The notes: generated by a model not told the origin, from the letters alone. Positions 10,235 through 20,876 are shown, counted from the stretch's first letter. The stretch: 64,000 nucleotides of DNA from Lithodes maja (GCA_037953745.1 JBAKBP010007116.1:39096-103095), one strand, 5' to 3'. Numbers and translations: made by a program.

Positions 10235-11560
10235 TCATATAAAACAAAGGAAAAGAACGAGGGACAAGGGGGGAAGACCAGGGATCTTCGCCAGAGCACC
10301 AGGAAACACGAACCCCCGAGAGCAATCACCAGCCGAGGGGGTCGAACACTGGACACGGAGAGGTAGGAGGAGATGAAGGAATTGATAGAAGACCCACAAA
10401 ACCGCTGAGGCGAAGGCAGGGAAGAATCGACGGGGCAGGAACCGGAAGGAGGCAGCAAAGGATCTGACATCGTGCGCAGAACCCCTACAAACAGGGCGAC
10501 GGGCACGAACGGTCCGACTAACGCGGCGGCCCAACTGCACCAGCGAGAGCCTCCCACCTGTCCGAGGAGACACCCACACAGCAGGACCCGAAGGCGGCGC
10601 CACAGACGCAACAGAGGAGTGCAAGGCCGACACCGGGCACAACACATGGCGAGGATGCCCAAGCCGGAAAGCCTGGACGGCGAAAGGCTGGAAAGCGGGG
10701 GCCGCCCTCCCAAGTGTGGCAGGCCATGACAATGCCGCTAGGGCAGACAACCGAACCCCAGTGGCCAGAGTGACAAGGAAGAGCGGACGCCCGAGCAACA
10801 GAACCGGCGTAGCGGCCCTTGTAGACGTGGGCGAAGCCAGAAGGACCAGAGCCCGCCCCAGATCCCACTGCGGAGGGACCTGGCGCGGAGGGGGTCGATC
10901 CCGGAAGGCAGCCGTCAGGAAGGAATCCAGCACCTGTGGCAGAACGACCAGCCCAGCGACGGACCCAAAGAGCCCCCGGACGGCAGACAAGTGGGTACGT
11001 ATAGCGTCGACTCGAAAGTGACGTGTACGGAAGAGGTGAAACAAGGAGCGTAGGACGAGGGAAGGAGAGCCAACAGGCAGGCGAGCGGCCTGTAGCCACC
11101 TAGGAAAAGACCTCCAGCGGGACCCGGAAGGCCCCCAAGGAGAAGACGGCCAGGAACGCTGCAGGAAGTCAGTCAGGGCCCGGCCAGGGCCCGGCCCGGG
11201 ACCGGGAGCCACCGTGCCACATGAACAAGCACGATGCGAAGGCCAACGAGGCCCGCAGGCCCCCAACCGAGCCCAAGCGGAAGCCGGAGACAGGTAGAGG
11301 GACCGGACCCGGGCACCACCGCGGCAACCGGGCGGACCAAGCCCGTGCCGGCCACAGAGGCGTGAGGAGCCCGACGCAGCCGTGGTACAGCCGCAGCCTC
11401 GCGAGGACTGGGCACAGCAACATCGCGTCTGGGGGCGGAAAGATGTATATCGACCGCCACCCGTACCAGGCCACCATGAAAGCGGCCGGACCCCCCCGGG
11501 AGCGCGAGGCCGGAGGGAGAGGTCCAAAGGCAACTGGCGCGGCACCCCCGATGCGAACAA
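10235..11560 (-). CDS. DIRS tyrosine recombinase
   Basis: A 441-codon open frame whose C-terminal half is a tyrosine recombinase, the enzyme DIRS elements use in place of a DDE integrase to insert a circular copy. The catalytic set is present in order: Arg270 in ATGVRLSAL, His363 and Arg366 in SAHDVRSFAAS, and the nucleophile Tyr392 in WVFYQFLHL. The spacing fits DIRS recombinases. The first ~120 residues overlap the end of pol in another frame and may not all be translated. The frame opens at a TTG, so the true start is unknown. It is the only complete enzyme domain left in this element. Confidence 0.85.
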   Translation of the reverse strand: MFASGVPRQLPLDLSLRPRAPGGVRPLSWWPGTGGGRYTSFRPQTRCCCAQSSRGCGCTTAASGSSRLCGRHGLGPPGCRGGARVRSLYLSPASAWARLGACGPRWPSHRACSCGTVAPGPGPGPGRALTDFLQRSWPSSPWGPSGSRWRSFPRWLQAARLPVGSPSLVLRSLFHLFRTRHFRVDAIRTHLSAVRGLFGSVAGLVVLPQVLDSFLTAAFRDRPPPRQVPPQWDLGRALVLLASPTSTRAATPVLLLGRPLFLVTLATGVRLSALAALSWPATLGRAAPAFQPFAVQAFRLGHPRHVLCPVSALHSSVASVAPPSGPAVWVSPRTGGRLSLVQLGRRVSRTVRARRPVCRGSAHDVRSFAASFRFLPRRFFPAFASAVLWVFYQFLHLLLPLRVQCSTPSAGDCSRGFVFPGALAKIPGLPPLSLVLFLCFI

Positions 11561-12000
11561 GGCGACCTCCGGAACACCTCAGGAAGCCGCGAGGTCGGCG
11601 AACACAGACCGTTGCAACGCCCATTCAACAAGAACGCCCTGCCCCCACGACAGGGCGGCCGCCCACAGGGTGGCAGGCCCGGGCAGGGAGGAGGCATGCA
11701 AGGAGAAGGGGTGCCGGGCCGCGAGGAAGAACAACTCCACCAAGACCCCCAATAGAGTCAACGACCTGGAGGAACCCCCGCAGAAGGAAAACAGGGGACA
11801 GCCTGTCTGAGTGTCTAACCCGAAGGCCACCGACTGACCCCGAAGGGCCAGCGCGTGGTCCCGCAGGAAGAACAGAGGAACCAACAGTCCGAGGGCATAG
11901 AACGGGTAAGTGGAGGGAGACCCACCCATCTGCCAGGAAGTGGACGTCCCAGGTTCGATCGGGAACCCCACCCAACCTCGCTCGACGGATCTGTGGCTAC
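11169..12000 (-). pseudogene. DIRS pol: RNase H and methyltransferase-like remnants
   Basis: Downstream of the reverse transcriptase, minus-strand frames carry a recognisable but broken continuation of pol. An RNase H-like segment (QSVAFGLDTQ ... SLPGPATLWAA) lies at about 11580-11900 in one frame. It is followed by a segment with YIFPPPDAMLLCPVLARL and LTPLWPARAW near 11380-11510 in a second frame, matching the Dam-type methyltransferase-like region of DIRS pol. The reverse transcriptase is in a third frame, so at least two frameshifts separate these parts. Sequencing error in a GC-rich region is possible but less likely than decay. Confidence 0.65.
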
Positions 12001-12075
12001 CCAGACCGTCGGCGGGGGGGCGGACCAGGGCACAGCCGCAGAGAGCGAGCCCGGAGCAACCCAGAGACCGTAGCG

Positions 12076-13110
12076 TCAGCGAACGGGACGCAGGAGCGGC
12101 AGGAGCCGATCCAGAGGGGCAACGGAAACACCACGGGGCCCATGAGGAGGAGGCGGAGTAGCCAGAGGCTCCCTAAGGAAAGGGGCAGAGCGGCCCAAAG
12201 CAGCGAACCCACGAACGAGTCCCAGAGCCACCCCAGGAGGGAGACCGAGTGCAACACGGCGAAGACCCCCCACCGAAGGTGCACCGCGGGCGGCAGACCC
12301 CGGGTCACCGTAGCGCCGGACAAAACCCATGCGAGACCGACCCATGGCACGACACGCGACGGGGCCAAGCATGAATCGGGAACACCAAAAGGGGAACCCT
12401 AGCCGTGCGACGGTGCGAACGACTGTGAGGGCGTCGCCAACGCACAGGCCGAGGGCTTCGGAAACTACCAACCAGTCGGCCAAGGAAAACAGGAGCTGGA
12501 GCCCGCTCCTGAGGAGAGGACCCAGAGCCTGCCCCACATGTGCGGAGAAGATCCGCGGCGCGATGTGGAGACCGAAGGGAAGGCCGGCGAACAGGAACAC
12601 ACGAACGGAAGGCCGAACGGCCAAGAAGCGCTGGAAGAGAGGATGGAGAGGAACGAGCCAAGACGCATCCTGGAGGGCCAGCGACACAACCCACAACAGA
12701 GGGCACAGGGCCAGGCGGACCAGGGGTACCGGCAGCATCCGAAACCGTGTGTGCACGACGCGCCCGTTGAGGGCCGACAGAACCACCAACGGCCGCATCG
12801 CGACGCAGTACGTCGACGGGACCAGAAAGACACGGGAGAGGAAAACCGGGCGACCGGCGATCAACTCCCTCGACGCTACCCAGCTCGGGCATGGAAGAGA
12901 GCACGTGGGCCACCTCCGAAGAGATGGACCGGCGTCGGTGACAAGAGCGGAAAGGGGGTTGAGACGTCCACCACCAGGGGAGACCCCACCGCGCAACCCG
13001 CCGCCCCCAACGTCCCTCGCGGCAACCGAGGGGCGCAAGGGCAAAAACAACCCGAGGGAGCACCCGAGAGGAGGGGAGCGACCCGGTCGGCCAGGCGAGA
13101 AGGAGAACAA
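12076..13110 (-). pseudogene. DIRS reverse transcriptase, active site altered
   Basis: A 344-codon frame with the DIRS reverse-transcriptase pattern: RVFLVP ... LSALNGRVVHTRFRM, then LQDASWLVPLHP (first catalytic Asp kept), GLPFGLHIAPRIF, and LLFSLADWLV where YLDDWL is expected. The first Asp of the conserved pair is Ala (codon complementary to 12478-12480) and the Tyr is Ser, so polymerase activity is probably lost. The N-terminal ~95 residues do not resemble anything, and the frame opens at TTG. The element probably depends on other copies for replication. Confidence 0.75.
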
Positions 13111-15199
13111 GGAGGCCGACCCAGAGAACTACACATTGTGTTGACGCGGAGGTACCCTCGGTACAGGCCGTGCGGGCACGAGCGCCACGTCGACCTCTAC
13201 CCCCCCCCCCCCAACCCCAGGCCGGCGCGGGGCAGACCACGTCGAAGGGCGGCCGGAAGTGGAAGACCGGCCAGCCCCGACACAGCGGGCGGGGATGAAA
13301 GGGGCAAGAACAGAAAGGCGAGGCGGAATCGACGCACTGGCCCGCAACGTCCCAGTCCCGCGCAAGGCGGCAGCACTCGTAGCAGCACCCCGAAGAGGAC
13401 CGGCAGAAGGACGGGACCGAGAAGGCCCCGCGTGCGACACAGCACGACGGGGCGTGACGGAAGCAGGGACCGCAACGACACAGCGCGTCGTCGCGTGTCG
13501 GAAGCAGGGGCCGCCGACAGAGAAGCGAGCATACCCAAGCAACCAGCTGAAACAACCCCGACGTATATAGCGCAGAGTACAACAAACCCTGACGAATATC
13601 CAAGGGGGCCAGCCGGCAGAACGAGGACCGCACTGTCGGGCGGCGCCGAGTTGCCGCGCACAAAACCGCCTGCAGCTCGGGAACCAAAGACACCGCGAGC
13701 CGAAGGTGGACCCGCAGAACGCGGTCCAAACCCTCGCGAAGAGCGCCTGGCGCAGACGCCCCGAAAAGCCGCAGGCGGGGACAGACGGCAGGAGGGAACC
13801 GAAAGACAAGACAAGAAGTCCGTCACCCTCTGTCGCAAGGGAAAAACCGTGGCGACAGAGGCCTGATCCGGGTGAGAGAAGAACGGGGTAGCAATAGAAC
13901 AAAGTTCAAGAATGGGCGCGCCCATCCAGGACCAGAACGCGCCGGCCAACCCGCCGACAGACACAAGAGGAGGCAAAAGCAGGGACGAACCCAGTCCAAC
14001 GTCAAGGCTAGTAACCTAAGGGAGGGACCGAAGGAGAGCCGGCGACGGAACGGTGTCAAGGCGAAGGCCACAGTAAACCAGGCCTCCAAGGGGAGAGGGC
14101 GACCGAGCATGACGGCGAAGCCAGGCGTACCGGCGTCGCACAAACCCGCCCCACAGGAGGACAGACCCGTCAACACAGCCAGGGACTGAACAGCCGGAAG
14201 GAGGTCAGTGCGGCTGAAGTCTGACCAGAGCGTAGGCCTGCAGAAGAGAGCGGGACCGGAGCAGGGGTAGGAAGGGCGAGGCGCTGAGGGTGAGGCACCG
14301 CCAAGAAGCGCGAGAAGAGGGAGGCGTCCAACGACGCCAAGCACCCGTCGAAGCGTGACACAACCCAGCCCTGCAAAGCCAACAATCGAACCGAGAGAGG
14401 CGACCTCCCCCCCACCCAGAAGGGTCGGCCCGTAGGGACAAGCGTGAGCGGGAGCGAGACCCACGACACGAACCAGCAGCGTCGCGGCCCAAGGAAGGCG
14501 AGCGACGACGGCCGTGTCGCCGTAGAGGGACCCGTCCCCGAACACGAACGGCCGAGGGGGAAACAGCACCATCCCCCTCTTCCAGCGACACGACAGCTCC
14601 CGAGAAAAGGGGACCCCGAAACCTCACCGAGGCAAGAGGAGGGGTACCCCCCAGGCGAGACGGGAAGTGAAGGGCAGGAAGAGAAGAAGGAGGAGGAGCA
14701 GGACGACGGGAGGGGGAAGGCTGGCCGGGTGAAAGGAGGCCAGAAGGAGCCGCGGGGGGAAACAGAGCAAGGACCCCCGGGGCTGAGAGAACAGGGCGGC
14801 CCGACACCGAGGCGGAGGAGGGAGGGACCCCCACCGAGGGACGAGACCGTGAAGGAAGAAGAGGCACGGAAGCAGGTGAAGGAGGAGAAGCAACGACACC
14901 CAGGCGGACCCTCCTGGACAGTGTAGGAGGGAGCAGAGGGCCAGCGACAGCACGAACAACCGCGCGCGGAGAGGACAACGTAAGAGGAAGTCGTCTGGGC
15001 TAGGAAAGCGGGCGGAAGGGAGGAGAGCCCCTATCCGTAGAGGCCAGGGGAGGGCGCATAGGAGCAGAGCCGCTAACCCCGGCCTCAGGGCGAGAACCAA
15101 GACGAGGGCGACGGGCGACGTCAAGGCGATCAGGAGGACGACGAGGGGCAGTAGCGAGGCGAGCGAGAGCGTGGAGGCTTAGGTCGACCAGCAGCGTAG
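13111..15199 (-). other. GC-rich presumed gag region of the DIRS element
   Basis: By position, upstream of the reverse transcriptase on the minus strand, this should encode the Gag-like protein. Several overlapping long frames exist on both strands, but all are Pro/Arg/Ser/Gly-rich and none shows a motif I can identify, so no product is called. A 24-bp echo of the terminal repeat lies at 13995-14018 and a C-run at about 13200-13211. Confidence 0.4.
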
Positions 15200-15418
15200 G
15201 GGAACCATATGATACCCAGCTCGCCTTGTACCATTTGGGCCAACCCCAGATGGGACGGCACAACGTCGTCCACGAATTCCAGGTACCTATTGACAGCTAG
15301 GTGAACTGAGGCTAACACATGAAAGGAGACAAGCCCAATTCGTCACCGCCCGGTCTGGGAGTGAACCCCCGACCCCTCGTGTGTGAGACGAGAGCTCCAC
15401 CTACGAGGCTACGGGTTG
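15200..15418 (-). repeat. tRNA-headed SINE-like segment inside the DIRS element
   Basis: On the minus strand 15418-15345 resembles a tRNA head (GTAGCCTCGTAGGTGGAGC, then box-B-like GGGGGTTCACTCCC). It is followed by a body with GTTCACCTAGCTGTCAATAG and GTACCTGG, words common in invertebrate SINE bodies. It appears to be a retroposon inserted in the DIRS element or a captured segment. No clear target duplication was found. Confidence 0.5.
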
Positions 15419-17179
15419 TGGTGAACGGCCGGCAGTCGGGTCAGGGATACCCAGGGTGACGCGGAACCGGGCGGCAACAAAGGCCGGGGAACGGCGGCCC
15501 ACAGGCCCAATGTGGCGGGAGACCATCGGCCACACCGACGGAAGGGAAGCAGAGGCCACAGCCGCCGCCGAGGAACCAGGGCCATGGAGCAGCACAACCA
15601 CCAGGGCCAGACACGGGCCACACAGAGCAGGGAGGTAGGCCGTAGAGGACACAAAGAGCGAGTGGCGCAAGCAGGACATGTGGCTCACCAAGCACGGGGA
15701 GCGACAACCAAGGCGAAAGCAAAGCAGCCGACCAGCACGAGAAGAACACACACCAGAAGCAGCACGTCGAAGGTGTAAGTGGAGAGAATGTCCAAGAAGA
15801 ACCAGGGAAGGAGCATGGGGGAAACAGGAACACACATGCAAACAGGAATCTGTACTCACCCTAAACCGGGAGCACAGAGGTAGGTGAGGAGGGCGGCCGA
15901 GGCGGAAGAGCACCAGCAGAACCTGCAAAGATGGAGAAAGTGTTAACCACCACTCAACATCTTACATGCAGGGCCTATAACACCAGGAAAGTGTATACAC
16001 CAATATAGTATCAGGCAACAATATGACACAAAAAAGGGTCAACAGTGAAAGCCAACTATAACCGCAAATTTGCGGGCCAATGGAGGTAGATCCTTACCGA
16101 CACAAACCCCCCACATCGCCACGCGACCCCCCAGCGATCTCCGCAAATTTGCGGGGAGCCGAAATGTCCCAGAGGACCGAATCGAGCACACCGCAAATTT
16201 GCGGGACCGGCCGAGATGGTCCGGCGCCGAAAAAGCGAGAGGAGCGTCTAGGAAAACCAAAAAAGGCCCGCAACAAGCGTCAACTCCTAATGAACTCCAA
16301 GCGACGATGACCGTGACCATCTAGCTGAGCAGTGTCTTCCTTGATAATATCCTGACTCGACCAGTCAAGGGAGAGGCAAGGAAGACACACCAGGGGAGAG
16401 GAGGCACATCCCCTGGGAACCACCCAACCCACAGAGATAGAGCAAAGCCCATGAGGAGAAGTGGCAGGGTGGGTGGTTTGGCACAACAGGGGCCCCCGTG
16501 GGGTACCCCAGGATTGGGCAAAAGTATTGAAAGGATGGAGGTGAAAACAGGAAGGGAACACAAAAAACCAGTAATGAAACTGGTGAGAAAAAGGGTGGCC
16601 TAGCCGCGAGTAGAGAATGTGTCAGGGGCGAAAAACCCTGTGGAGTGAGGGAGAGGCCCCCGTGGGGTACCTCTGGGTATCACGAACCACTAAGCGCCCA
16701 GGCCTTTGAGACACAGTGAAGGCTCGAAAGGGGGGACTCGGGAATAACGCTAGTTATGCGGCTGACACAAACACTACAAACAGCACCGCCACCACGAAAT
16801 CTCAGGTTGTGAACCAACTGTACACCTAGGCTATGAAAAAATGAGAACTCATAAGGGCATAGCACTTCCTGAATGATAAACAAGCTAGGCTAATTGAAGC
16901 TAAAAGCTAAACTATGCCCAGACTAACAGGAAAAAAGAATATGAAAAGAGAAAGAATGAAAACATATAGACGGGGAACGCCAAGCGCTCCCGTACCTTCG
17001 GTAGCTATTTCCACACGCGTCTCCATTAACCACACTGAGGAGCCCATTTAGGTGTGTCCTAGATCACGTAACATCTGTCTAGCAAAAAGAAGGCCAGAAA
17101 AGCCGAAACGAACCTAAAACAGGGTGAATTGAAGGAGCACAACAAAAGCGGACTCAATCAATGGAGGCGCGTGAAAAAA
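15419..17179 (-). other. DIRS 5' region, no identifiable product
   Basis: Leader side of the minus-strand element, between the right terminal repeat and the presumed gag. There is no recognisable protein. It holds three copies of a 14-bp palindrome (16062-16204) and two copies of GGCCCCCGTGGGGTACC (about 16491 and 16651). Confidence 0.4.
16062..16204. repeat. Three perfect CCGCAAATTTGCGG palindromes
   Basis: Identical 14-bp palindromes at 16062-16075, 16141-16154 and 16191-16204, with start offsets of 79 and 50 bp. They lie in the leader side of the DIRS element. Repeated identical palindromes suggest binding sites for a dimeric protein, but that is inference. Confidence 0.75.
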
Positions 17180-17480
17180 TGATAACAAGAGAGGGTCGCT
17201 CATGCGCACGTTCGACAGTGATCTGCACATGACGGAACACGGGATGGGCCTTAAGCGGTAACTAAGGTAAACCCCTTTTTCTTCTCTTCTATGCTTTTTT
17301 CACCTTCGGTGGTAGTTTTGGTTAATGTACAACGTCTCCTAGAGCAAGATAAGGAGTAGACTCTAGACGTTTTCTTTTTAACCGCGGTTGGAATGACGAC
17401 ATAGCAGTCAAAATAGACAAGTCGTCATTGCAATTAGGTTAATAGCCTTGACGTTGGATTTGCCAAGACTACTAACAAAT
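17180..17480 (-). repeat. DIRS right terminal repeat
   Basis: Inverted complement of 9391-9685 with a 6-bp outer extension ending ACTAACAAAT at 17480. The following base begins CR1 LINE coding sequence. Confidence 0.9.
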
Positions 17481-17671
17481 CGCAGTATTCCAGAAGAGGG
17501 CGGACTAAGGAATTGTAAAGGGTTAGGATAACTTCTTTGGATTTATGCTCAAATGACCTGCCTATAAAGCCAATTATTTTGTTTGCCTTCTTAACAACTT
17601 CTGAACATTGTTGACTCGGTTTTAGGTTACTCGATATTGTTACTCCCAGATCGGTTTCTCTGTTTACATTC
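17481..17671 (-). pseudogene. CR1 reverse transcriptase, C-terminal block
   Basis: Encodes NRETDLGVTISSNLKPS, then a KANKIIGFIGRSFE segment and SLVRPLLEYC, the thumb region that follows the palm in CR1 reverse transcriptases. Roughly 150 further residues and the 3' UTR would be expected but are absent, because the DIRS element begins here. Confidence 0.8.
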
Positions 17672-18158
17672 TTAACCCTTCAAACCCGGTTGGTACACAC
17701 GTGTACCATTTTTTTTTGGCCCCAGGAACCCGGGTGGTACTACATTGTACCATTGCTTGAAAGCCTGTGAGCTTCGTGTGCGAGGCGTCGGTCCGACGCA
17801 TGTAAACAACAGCCGGCTGGACCGACGCTCCGCATCTCCGGCCACAAGAAGGAGAGCGTCGCTTGTTCGTGTGTGCCTGTATGTTGTTGTTCAGTATCGA
17901 AAAGTGGTGTAAAGTGGCTGGTTTGGCCATAAAGTTATCTCCAATGAAATCATCATCACAGCTCACCCAGTTGACTTAGAGAGCTCTACTTAAGGCCATT
18001 TTACAGGTAAATAACACAGCTACGCTTGGGGATGCGCGGGAATGCGGGAAGCAGTCTGATTAACGAATATACGGTAGCCTAGCCTAGACGTTTTTCGGCC
18101 AAAACACCCGGATTTCGAGGAATATATATATAATATATAGCCGGGGCCGGAGGGTTAA
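17672..18158 (+). mobile_element. T2 TTAA-flanked element, copy 1
   Basis: A 487-bp element with TTAA at 17672-17675 and 18155-18158, inserted in the CR1 coding sequence. The left end begins TTAACCCTTCAAACCCGG. AACCCGG followed by a GGTAC...GTACC palindrome occurs twice, at 17683 and 17727. A GCGTCGGTCCGACGC palindrome lies further in. The 100-codon minus frame opens at GTG and looks incidental. The second copy, at 32908, differs at one base by my reading. Confidence 0.9.
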
Positions 18159-18721
18159 GCTGAGTGCCATTCATCGAATAGTTTGCTTTCTCATTTAGGT
18201 ATCCGATATGTAGTACTTTACATTTATCCGCATTGAAACTCATTTGCCAAATTTGGGCCCAACATGACAATTTATCTAGATTGTGTTGCATATCGTCAAC
18301 TTGTTCTTTTGCGAGTACGCCATTTGCAATTTTTGTATCGTCAGCAAATTTTGAGATTGTACAGGTGAGACCCTCATCTATGTCGTTGATGTAAATTAGA
18401 AAGAGAATTGGTCCTAGTACCGATCCCTGGGGTACCCCGCTACTTACATTGGTCCATTTAGATGACTTACCGTTTATGACTACTCTTTGCTTTCTGTCGC
18501 TGAGCCAATTTTCTATCCATTTCAACACACCGTCTTGTATTCCATGCGCTTTTAGTTTTAGCAGTAAACGTTTGTGGGGAACTTTGTCAAAGGCCTTTTG
18601 AAAATCAAGGTATATAATATCTACAGCTTTACTCTCATCGTAGAGGTTGAGGATATCGTGGAAGAAGTGTAAGAGGTTTGTTAAACAGGAACGTTTTTTA
18701 CGAAAGCCGTGTTGACTATCT
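18159..18721 (-). pseudogene. CR1 reverse transcriptase, palm block
   Basis: Contains, in order, SQHGFRKKRSCLTNLLHF, DIIYLDFQKAFDKVPH (first catalytic Asp), SGVPQGSVLGPILFLIYIND and the FADD active-site box in SKFADDTKIAN, ending CKVLHIGYLNEKANYSMNG. All catalytic residues are kept. It is interrupted on both sides only by TTAA elements. Confidence 0.85.
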
Positions 18722-19370
18722 TTAACCTGACAAGCGCTAAATAGACCTAGGGGCTAGGGTAGTTATTTGTGCATTTCTAGCCTTGGATTCTGACAGAATT
18801 AGTTATATTTACAATATAGAGCATTATTTGTTTTCGGTATGCTTTTATTTTACATATATGATGTATATATGAACCTTCAAGAGTGCTAAAATAAGTGGGA
18901 AAAGCATTTGGGTGGTGAAAAACGAAGATATTGGCCACCCGGTCATAATCTCAGGCGAGAGAGAGCCACAGGCAACCCTCCTCTCTCGCTGTCTGTGAGG
19001 TAACTGAGACGAGCGGGGCGGTGTGGGCCGGTGTCTGGGTGTTACATAACGATCTTTTTTGCAACCCACTTGTGTTACATTATCGCGGGAGAGAAAAATA
19101 ACCGATAAATGATGATAATAAGAGGAAAAATAGGTGATAATTGAGGAGGGGAGGGAGGGGGGAATAAGGTGGGGAAGGAGGGGAGGGGGGTGGGTGAGAT
19201 TTACATGGATGAGTACTGGAGGGGAATTATCTCACCTAGAGACAAATTCCTTTGTTTTGATAGGCCCTTTTTTTTTTTTGGAAGGCTTTTTTTATGGTCT
19301 TGCTTCCGTGAGGCCTATCGCGTTCCCTATAGGAAGCCTTCCGTGAGGCCTATAGCGCTTGCCGGGTTAA
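18722..19370 (+). mobile_element. T5 TTAA-flanked element
   Basis: A 649-bp element with TTAA at 18722-18725 and 19367-19370. Terminal inverted repeats are visible: TTAACCTGACAAGCGCTA on the left and TTAACCCGGCAAGCGCTATA reading in from the right. Near the right end CTTCCGTGAGGCCTAT occurs twice (19303 and 19338, offset 35). It contains an AGGAGGGGAGGGG-type purine tract and a T-run. There is no coding capacity. Confidence 0.85.
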
Positions 19371-20766
19371 GTAAGTTATTTGCCTCTAAGTGATTTACGA
19401 GTCTGTCTCTTATGACCGTTTCTAGCATTTTACATACAATTGAGGTTAAGCTAATTGGACGATAGTTACTGAGTAGGGATTTGCTGCCTTTTTTTAATAT
19501 CGGTGTTACGTTGGCTAGCTTCCACTGATCAGGCATAGTCCCAGACTGCAAGGATTCATTGAATAACAATGTCAGTGGTTTGGAGAGCTCATTCTTAGCT
19601 TCCTTTAGAACTCTAGGCGAGATTGTATCAGGTCCAGGCGTTTTATTTACCTTGAGTTTATCTAAACAATTCAATACTTCTCTCTCTGTAACGGTGATAT
19701 TGCTTAGAACATCTGAATTATCAATCTGAATCGGCGATGGTGTAGGGATATCACTGAGGTCTTCGGTTGTAAAAACTGATGCAAAGAAGGTATTGAGGGC
19801 ATTACTCATTTGTACTTCGTCTTTGGTGTATTCTCCATTTTCGTCGACTAACGGTCCAACAGTTGAAGTAACTAATTTTTTCTTTCTGATATAACTATAG
19901 AATTCTTTCGGGTTTGTTTTACTTTGATTCGCAACATGTAACTCCAGGGTCTTTTTACTTTGCTTAATTAACTTTTTGGCTTTGCGTCGTAGCTCTACAA
20001 ATTTCACCCGTTCTTCGTCATTTTGTGAGGATTTTAATCTATCATTAGCAAATTTTTTAGCAAGCAGACAGTCTGAAATATCTTTATTCCACCATTTGGG
20101 CTTATCATTATGGCCTGGACGCCGTATTTTCGATGGTATGCAGTCTTGCACTGCCTTAAGGTAAGTGGTTGTGAAACACTCCCAAGATGTATTTATGTCG
20201 TTATTGTTAGTCAGAAAGCTCCAGTCAGTTTCTTTAAGCTTTGATTTAAGTTTATGAAAATTTGCTTTCTTGAAATTAAGGACTTTCTCAATGCTGCTAT
20301 ATGATTTGTTACTAGTAAACTTTAAAGTGAAAGTTATCGTACGATGGTCGCTGTTACTGAATTCATCACCAACATTCAAATTCTCTATTAATTCTTCTTT
20401 AGTTGCGAGTACAAGGTCAAGCACATTATTACCACGGGTCGGAGATTGTACAAATTGAAAAAGTGAACTCTCTTGCAAGTTAGCATAGAGGTCGTGTCCA
20501 GAGTGTGAAGTAAGAATATCGCCCCATTTAGTCACGGGTAAGTTGAAATCGCCAAGAATTACGGTATCTTGTATGTTAGTTATTTCTGCAATTTGTTCAT
20601 AAATTTCACTGTCAGTTTGCACTGATTGTGCTGGGGGTCTGTATAATAAAGCTAGTGTTATTTTAGTTCCTCGTTTATTATTTAATAGTACGTAAGATAT
20701 GTCTATATTCGCAATTTGAGGTTTTGACATTAAGACGGGATTAAGACTTTCCTTTATAAAAAAAAG
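19371..20766 (-). pseudogene. CR1 LINE endonuclease C-half and reverse-transcriptase N-half
   Basis: An open frame of about 465 codons. It carries the second half of the APE-type endonuclease (LYRPPAQ, ILGDFNLPVTKWG, NSDHRTITF with the catalytic Asp-His), a linker with KPKWWNKDISDCL, FYSYIRKKK and NTFFASVFT, and the start of the reverse transcriptase (LNCLDKLKVNKTPGPDTISP, NYRPISLTSI). It ends at the T5 insertion. Endonuclease residues before about VLMSKPQIANIDISYVLL are missing. This LINE would nick the target and copy its RNA there. Confidence 0.85.
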
Positions 20767-20876
20767 GTGGAGGAAAGTGGTGGGCTGGGAGGTTGCCTCA
20801 GCCATACATTGTGTAACTTCCGGCCTGTACCGCCGATTTTGACCATGCAAACGCTGTTTCCACTTGTTTTATTGTT

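Larger units (their letters stand above)
9338..17480 (-). mobile_element. DIRS-type tyrosine-recombinase retrotransposon
   Basis: An 8,143-bp GC-rich element in AT-rich surroundings. It has 295-bp inverted terminal repeats (9391-9685 and 17180-17474), unequal outer extensions (53 bp on the left, 6 bp on the right), and an internal region at 9748-9860 that joins the complements of both outer ends. Minus-strand coding order is reverse transcriptase, RNase H, methyltransferase-like segment, tyrosine recombinase. This combination defines the DIRS group, whose members replicate through a circle and integrate by recombinase without target duplication. No target duplication is visible. Pol is frameshifted; the recombinase is not. 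Confidence 0.9.
17481..20766 (-). mobile_element. CR1 LINE, truncated at both ends, with two TTAA insertions
   Basis: A minus-strand CR1-type non-LTR retrotransposon present in three blocks: 19371-20766, 18159-18721 and 17481-17671. The gaps are two TTAA-flanked elements. At each gap, keeping one TTAA joins the blocks in the same reading frame (LLK-DSQHGF at the first, TQLK-NVNRETDLG at the second). The LINE therefore was intact there when they inserted. Its 5' start is missing at 20766, and its 3' end is cut at the DIRS boundary within the VRPLLEYC motif. Confidence 0.85.

Noticed and set aside
13111..15199. DIRS gag gene
   Set aside because: The position is right but none of the overlapping frames shows a recognisable Gag motif, so no coordinates or product are called.
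10472..15890. Long plus-strand frames of 100-440 codons in the GC-rich block
   Set aside because: They are antisense to DIRS pol, Arg/Pro/Gly-rich, and show no domain. GC-rich DNA lacks stop codons by composition.
17664..17966. 100-codon frame identical in both T2 copies
   Set aside because: It opens at GTG, lies in a 487-bp MITE, and its conservation follows from the near-identity of the whole element.
20767..20850. Upstream extension of the CR1 frame (MHGQNRRYRPEVTQ...)
   Set aside because: This part is T1-derived sequence read through in frame. CR1 homology begins only at about residue 28.
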